Origin: JAAYEL01 sp964344625
GTDB taxonomy: Bacteria > Bacillota > Clostridia > Tissierellales > Peptoniphilaceae
Assembly: GCA_964344625.1 (NCBI GenBank)
Contig: CAYFNZ010000011.1
Coordinates: 1-29,074, forward strand
Length of the DNA stretch: 29,074 bases
Direction: 5' to 3'
Both the position numbers and the translations under genes were made by a program. The notes beneath the pieces were generated by a model. The model ran no database searches. It had not been told where the DNA came from and worked only from the letters and a program-made list of their open reading frames with translations. This document shows, one piece after another, positions 25,344 through 29,074 of the stretch (its first letter is position 1; each line of letters begins with the position of its first letter).

Positions 25344-25349
25344 ATTTTA
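25344..25349 (-). promoter_or_regulatory. Probable extended -10 of the recX promoter
   Basis: On the minus strand TAAAAT (25349-25344) is preceded by TG plus one base, an extended -10 element, about 20 bases before the recX start. No good -35 is visible. Confidence 0.4.
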
Positions 25350-25372
25350 ACATATATTTGATAGAGCTTAAA

Positions 25373-25401
25373 TTGACTAATAGTCTAATAGATGATAATA
25401 T
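25373..25401 (+). promoter_or_regulatory. Promoter of the PC4-like gene
   Basis: TTGACT (25373-25378), a 17-base spacer and TAATAT (25396-25401), with TG two bases before the -10. A ribosome binding site GTAGGAGGT follows before the ATG at 25424. Confidence 0.55.
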
Positions 25402-25423
25402 ACCTTAAATGTAGGAGGTAAGA

Positions 25424-25642
25424 ATGGCTGAATTAAAATTTGAAATAGTTGAAAATCTTGGAGTCCTTTCAGAAAATGCTAAAGGATGGAGAAAAGAGTT
25501 AAATCTAGTATCTTGGAACGAAAGACCAGCAAAGTATGACCTTAGGGATTGGAACCCTGACCATACTAGAATGACAAAGGGAATTACTCTTACAGAAGAA
25601 GAGGCCAAGGTATTATCAGAAATATTAAAAGAAGAATTTTAA
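25424..25642 (+). CDS. YdbC-like PC4-family single-strand nucleic-acid-binding protein
   Basis: This 72-residue protein matches the bacterial PC4-like (YdbC) family, whose Lactococcus member binds single-stranded DNA as a dimer. Family features are FEIVENLGVLSENAKGWRKE, LNLVSWNERPAKYDLRDW and a C-terminal helix from GITLTEEEAKVLSE. AGGAGGT precedes the ATG at ideal spacing. The gene is alone between its own promoter and a terminator-like hairpin. Its cellular role is not well established. It shares a promoter region with recX, which also concerns single-stranded DNA. Confidence 0.9.
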   Translation: MAELKFEIVENLGVLSENAKGWRKELNLVSWNERPAKYDLRDWNPDHTRMTKGITLTEEEAKVLSEILKEEF

Positions 25643-25662
25643 CATAATATTTATGGGTATAT

Positions 25663-25712
25663 AAGGTGATGTTACATCAATTATTAAGATGTCGCACCAC
25701 CTTAATTTTATT
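25663..25712 (+). terminator. Terminator-like hairpin after the PC4-like gene
   Basis: Arms of 16 bases, 25663-25678 and 25688-25703, pair with one G-U and two mismatches around a nine-base loop. The outer AAGGTG/CACCTT is perfect. A T-rich tract (AATTTTATT) follows. It fills most of the 89-base gap before the metallophosphoesterase gene. Confidence 0.65.
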
Positions 25713-25731
25713 ATTTTAAATAGGAGTTTCT

Positions 25732-26415
25732 ATGATATATGCCATATCAGACCTACACCTAGATTACACTAAAGAAAAAGATATGAGTGTTTTTGGTGAT
25801 AGTTGGAAGGATTATGAAGAAAGAATTTTTGAGCATTGGGATGTAGTTGGAAAAGACGATTTAGTTTTGATATCTGGCGACACCTCCTGGGCTATGACAA
25901 TAGAAGAAGCCAAGATAGATTTGGACAGGATTGACAAGCTAAAAGGTCAAAAAATTATCATCAAGGGTAACCACGATTACTGGTGGACTTCCCTAAGTAA
26001 GATTAAGTCTCTCGGGCTTGAATCAGTTATCTTTCTACAAAATGATGCATATGTCTACGGGACTACAAGGATATGTGGAACTAGGGGCTGGATATCAAGA
26101 GATGATAAGGATTTTACCGACCATGATGAAAAAGTTTTTAAGAGAGAATTAATGCGTCTTGAGTTATCGCTTAAGCACAAACTTGATAAGAGCTTCGATA
26201 AAACTATAGTTATGATGCATTATCCACCTTTTGATAAGAATAATAAGCCAAATGAATTTGAACAAATATTTAAGAAGTACGGCGTAGACAAGGTAATATA
26301 CGGTCACATACATGGAAAGTATGCTGAATATATGCCTGAAGGCCTAATAAATGGCATTGAATACTATTGTACATCCGCTGATAAACTAGAGTTTAAACCG
26401 ATTTTGATAGGATAA
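25732..26415 (+). CDS. Metallophosphoesterase (calcineurin-like, COG1768 type)
   Basis: This 227-residue cytoplasmic protein has the complete calcineurin-like metal site: DLH (Asp7, His9), GDTSW (Asp50), GNHDYWW (Asn80, His81), HYPPF (His163) and GHIHGKY (His192, His194). The sequence SGDTSWAM followed by GNHDYWWTSLSKI resembles the COG1768 group of predicted phosphohydrolases. Substrate is unknown. TAGGAG precedes the ATG. The HD-domain gene follows four bases after its stop, so the two phosphohydrolases are probably cotranscribed. Confidence 0.9.
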   Translation: MIYAISDLHLDYTKEKDMSVFGDSWKDYEERIFEHWDVVGKDDLVLISGDTSWAMTIEEAKIDLDRIDKLKGQKIIIKGNHDYWWTSLSKIKSLGLESVIFLQNDAYVYGTTRICGTRGWISRDDKDFTDHDEKVFKRELMRLELSLKHKLDKSFDKTIVMMHYPPFDKNNKPNEFEQIFKKYGVDKVIYGHIHGKYAEYMPEGLINGIEYYCTSADKLEFKPILIG

Positions 26416-26419
26416 TAAG

Positions 26420-27010
26420 ATGGAAATTTTTAAGGATTTAGGTTTTGTTGTTGAAATTGAAAAAATGAAAAATGTCTTTAGGATGACTAAGGTAATTGGA
26501 ACTGACAGAAGGGAAAATGATGCAGAGCATAGTTTTCATATTGCTATAATGGCTATGATTTTAGAAAAGTATTCTAAAAGTAGGGTCGATATCAACAGGG
26601 TAATCCAGATGCTTTTAGTCCATGACCTTGTAGAGATTTATGCTGGAGATACCTATGCCTATGATATTAAGGCAAATGAAGATAAGTCTTTAAGAGAACA
26701 TAAGTCAATGGCAAAAATTAAGGACCAATTAACTGAAGAAATCGCCAACCATATAGAGGGCTTGTGGCTTGAGTTTGAAGATAAAAAGACCGAAGAAGCA
26801 AAATATGCAAATGCCATGGACAGACTCCAACCAATCTTTAGTAATATTTATAGCAAAACTGGGGGGACCTGGAAAGAAAACAAGGTTACCTACGAGCAAA
26901 TCATTAAAAGAGTTGAACCTATAAAAAATTTTAACGATCAAGTCTATGACTACATACATTCAGAGATTTTAAAAGCGGTTGAAAAAGGCTATATTATAGG
27001 AAAGAATTGA
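26420..27010 (+). CDS. HD-domain hydrolase (YfbR/HDDC2-like)
   Basis: This 196-residue protein has an HD-domain metal site: AEHSFHIA (His37), VHDLVEIYAGD (His68, Asp69, with Glu72 and Asp77 nearby) and NAMDRLQP (Asp134). The RMTKVIGTDRRENDAEHS lead-in is typical of HD proteins related to 5'-deoxynucleotidase YfbR and human HDDC2, which dephosphorylate nucleoside monophosphates. A nucleotidase role is inferred from family only. The start lies four bases after the metallophosphoesterase stop. The stop codon lies inside the -35 box of the greA promoter. Confidence 0.87.
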   Translation: MEIFKDLGFVVEIEKMKNVFRMTKVIGTDRRENDAEHSFHIAIMAMILEKYSKSRVDINRVIQMLLVHDLVEIYAGDTYAYDIKANEDKSLREHKSMAKIKDQLTEEIANHIEGLWLEFEDKKTEEAKYANAMDRLQPIFSNIYSKTGGTWKENKVTYEQIIKRVEPIKNFNDQVYDYIHSEILKAVEKGYIIGKN

Positions 27011-27035
27011 CATTGAAGTGTGTAAATTATATAAT
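27007..27035 (+). promoter_or_regulatory. Perfect consensus promoter of greA-lysS
   Basis: TTGACA (27007-27012) and TATAAT (27030-27035) are both perfect and separated by exactly 17 bases. The -35 box contains the TGA stop codon of the upstream HD gene. It lies about 30 bases before the greA start codon. Confidence 0.92.
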
Positions 27036-27065
27036 CTTTAATTGATTATAAAGGGAGACGGATAA

Positions 27066-27545
27066 ATGAACGAAGAAAAAGTACTTATTACAAAAGAAGG
27101 ATATGAGAAGTTAAAAACTGAACTTGAGTATTTAAAAACTCAAAAAAGAGCAGAAGCAGCCGAAAAACTTAGGATAGCTAGGGGTTTTGGAGACCTTTCT
27201 GAAAATGCTGAATACGACGAAGCTAAATTGGAACAAGCAAAAATTGAAGTTAGAATTCAAGAGCTTGAGCAACAAATTAAAAATGCTTCAATAATTGAAA
27301 GCAGCAAAAATTCAAAACAAAAAGTCATCTCAATAGGTGATACTGTAAAGATTCAAGAGACTAAAAAAGGTACTGAACTTACTGTAAGTATCGTTGGTAC
27401 AGTTGAAGCTGATATTGCAAAGAGCAAGATATCAAATGAGTCTCCTGTTGGTAAGGCCTTAATCGGTCATAAAAAAGGAGAAATCGTAGAAGTAATTACA
27501 AAAATAGGGGTAATTGAATATAAAATATTAGACATAGTTAGGTAG
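27066..27545 (+). CDS. greA: Transcription elongation factor GreA
   Basis: GreA rescues backtracked RNA polymerase by stimulating cleavage of the 3' end of the transcript. The 159-residue protein has the N-terminal antiparallel coiled coil, with the tip segment GDLSENAEYDEAK carrying the acidic residues that enter the polymerase channel, and a C-terminal FKBP-like domain with SPVGKALIGHKKGE. AGGGAG precedes the ATG. lysS starts 12 bases after its stop, a frequent Firmicutes pair. Confidence 0.97.
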   Translation: MNEEKVLITKEGYEKLKTELEYLKTQKRAEAAEKLRIARGFGDLSENAEYDEAKLEQAKIEVRIQELEQQIKNASIIESSKNSKQKVISIGDTVKIQETKKGTELTVSIVGTVEADIAKSKISNESPVGKALIGHKKGEIVEVITKIGVIEYKILDIVR

Positions 27546-27557
27546 GTAATAGAAATA

Positions 27558-29074
27558 ATGGAACAAAACATCAATGAAATGCTTCAGATTAAAAGAGACA
27601 AGTTAAAAGAGTTAAAAGCTTTAGGAAAAGATCCACACCTTATAGAAAAAGTAGAAATAGATACTAAGGTCAAAGAGATATTAGATGACTTTGAAGGCTT
27701 TGACGGCAAAACTGTCAAAGTTGCAGGTAGGATTTTAGCGAAAAGAGGTCATGGTAAGATCAACTTTATGGAGCTTCAAGATTCAACAGCTAGGATTCAA
27801 TTATTTAATAAGTTGGACCAACTAGGTGATGAAAAATATGCTGAAGTAAAGAAGTTAGACGTTGGTGATTTAGTTCATCTTGAAGGTCAAGTTATTAAGA
27901 CTCAAACTGGTCAAATTACAATCTTAACTCAAGAATTTACCTTATTAACTAAGTCTCTTCAAATACTACCTGAAAAGTGGCACGGCCTAAAAGACATGGA
28001 TTTAAGATATAGACAAAGATATGTCGATATGATTATGAATCCAGAAATAAAGGATGTATTTAGAAAGAGGACAAAAATACTTTCATCTATAAGGCACTTC
28101 CTTGATAATAGGGGATACCTAGAAGTTGAAACACCAATTTTAAATACCGTTGCTGGTGGAGCTAATGCTAGACCATTTATTACCCACCACAATACTCTAG
28201 ACATTGACATGTACTTAAGAATTGCCAATGAACTTTACTTGAAGAGATTAATAGTTGGGGGCTTTGACAAGGTATATGAAATGGGAAGAATGTTTAGAAA
28301 CGAAGGTATGGATGCTACCCACAACCCAGAATATACCGCAATAGAGCTTTACGAAGCTTATGCTGACTATAAAGATATCATGCTTCTAATGGAAGAAATG
28401 ATTGAATTTGTTGCCATTGAAACTAATGGATCTACAAAAGTTGACTACCAAGGAACTGTAATAGACTTTAAAGCTCCATGGGAGAGAATTACCATGGTAG
28501 AAGCTGTAAAGAAATATTCAGGAGTTGACTTTGACCAAGTTCAAACTGATGAAGAAGCTATAGAATTAGCAAAAGAACATGGCATTCAACTTGAAAATGG
28601 TAAAGAAGATAGGGGCCACATAATAGTTGAGTTCTTTGATAAATATTGTGAACATGAAATAGTTCAACCGACATTCATTTATCAATACCCAGTTGAAGTT
28701 TCTCCACTTGCAAAGAGAAACCCAGAAGACCCACGTATGACACAAAGATTTGAAGCTTTTGTGTTAGGTAAGGAATTGGGTAATGCTTTCTCAGAATTAA
28801 ATGACGCATCAGACCAAAGAAAGAGATTTGAAGCTCAAGTAGCCCTTAGAGAAAAAGGCGATGATGAAGCTCAAATGATGGATACAGACTTTATTAATGC
28901 CCTAGAAGTTGGTCTACCTCCAACAGGTGGGTTAGGAATAGGAATTGATAGACTTGTAATGTTTTTAACAAATCAAACATCTATCAGAGATGTCCTACTA
29001 TTCCCAACAATGAAGCCACTAGGTCATGAAGTTAAGTCAAAAGAAGTGAAGGTTACAACAGAAGATGAAGAACC
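27558..29074 (+). CDS. lysS: Lysyl-tRNA synthetase, class II (3' end outside window)
   Basis: LysS charges tRNA-Lys with lysine. The frame is open from ATG 27558 to the window edge, about 505 codons. The N-terminal anticodon-binding OB-fold includes VKVAGRILAKRGHGK. The class II catalytic core has motif 1 around RGYLEVETPIL, motif 2 FRNEG with Arg247 and motif 3 GGLGIGIDRLVMF with Arg465. The core ends near LLFPTMKPL, but the frame continues through a charged, Glu/Lys-rich tail, so this protein has a C-terminal extension of unknown length. The ribosome binding site is weak (AGGTAG). The gene is probably cotranscribed with greA. No T-box leader is present. Confidence 0.97.
   Translation, partial: MEQNINEMLQIKRDKLKELKALGKDPHLIEKVEIDTKVKEILDDFEGFDGKTVKVAGRILAKRGHGKINFMELQDSTARIQLFNKLDQLGDEKYAEVKKLDVGDLVHLEGQVIKTQTGQITILTQEFTLLTKSLQILPEKWHGLKDMDLRYRQRYVDMIMNPEIKDVFRKRTKILSSIRHFLDNRGYLEVETPILNTVAGGANARPFITHHNTLDIDMYLRIANELYLKRLIVGGFDKVYEMGRMFRNEGMDATHNPEYTAIELYEAYADYKDIMLLMEEMIEFVAIETNGSTKVDYQGTVIDFKAPWERITMVEAVKKYSGVDFDQVQTDEEAIELAKEHGIQLENGKEDRGHIIVEFFDKYCEHEIVQPTFIYQYPVEVSPLAKRNPEDPRMTQRFEAFVLGKELGNAFSELNDASDQRKRFEAQVALREKGDDEAQMMDTDFINALEVGLPPTGGLGIGIDRLVMFLTNQTSIRDVLLFPTMKPLGHEVKSKEVKVTTEDEE

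Noticed and set aside
27541..27557. A T-box leader before lysS
   Set aside because: Only 12 bases separate greA and lysS, so there is no room for a T-box, and the promoter lies before greA.

Overview
This is a chromosomal housekeeping window from an AT-rich, Gram-positive (Firmicutes/Bacillota) bacterium. The evidence is strong GGAGG-type ribosome binding sites, consensus TTGACA/TATAAT promoters, AGA/AGG-rich arginine codons, and Firmicutes-specific proteins: a CcpA-type regulator with HPr carrying both His15 and Ser46, the PrpC/PrkC pair, RqcH, DegV and a YdbC-type PC4 protein. Low GC, gene order and protein style suggest an anaerobic clostridial-type coccus (Peptoniphilaceae/Anaerococcus-like). 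That placement is an inference from the sequence and was not checked against a database. I see no rRNA, tRNA, CRISPR array, prophage or insertion sequence, and no gene-free stretch longer than about 120 bases.

Layout. (1) 68-3921: a ccpA-like repressor gene, ptsH, ptsI and an unrecognised gene form one unit closed by a bidirectional terminator. A terminator-like hairpin lies between ptsH and ptsI. (2) 3920-6878: a Fur-family regulator (minus strand) faces a znuACB-type metal ABC importer. The shared intergenic region has a Fur-type 15-mer on the znuA promoter and a weaker one on the regulator's own -10. The znuA gene contains a 100-N assembly gap where its His-rich loop should be. (3) 6904-7884: degV, ended by a terminator shared with the convergent rqcH. 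(4) 7891-9627: rqcH on the minus strand. (5) 9695-24427: a tightly packed run of 15 genes, yicC-gmk-rpoZ-coaBC-priA-def-fmt-zinc peptidase-rsmB-rlmN-prpC-prkC-rsgA-rpe-thiN, many overlapping by 1, 4 or 8 bases, ending at a strong hairpin. (6) 24407-25325: recX and a GIY-YIG nuclease gene on the minus strand. (7) 25373-29074: a PC4-like single-strand-binding protein, a metallophosphoesterase, an HD-domain hydrolase, greA behind a perfect consensus promoter, and lysS running off the window end.

How the genes work together. The first unit couples sugar uptake (EI and HPr) to the regulator that senses HPr-Ser46-P. The second is a metal-responsive import module with its likely sensor. The large run combines nucleotide supply (Gmk), transcription (omega), CoA synthesis, replication restart, N-terminal formyl-methionine handling (Fmt, Def), rRNA methylation (RsmB, RlmN), ribosome assembly (RsgA) and Ser/Thr signalling (PrpC/PrkC). 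This is the conserved Firmicutes ylo-type cluster.

Nothing here looks like a wholly new system. The points most worth a second look are the ccpA-ptsH-ptsI linkage with its inter-cistronic hairpin, the doubly Fur-boxed intergenic region, the unresolved znuA loop, the unrecognised gene after ptsI, and the recurring 8-base gene overlaps.
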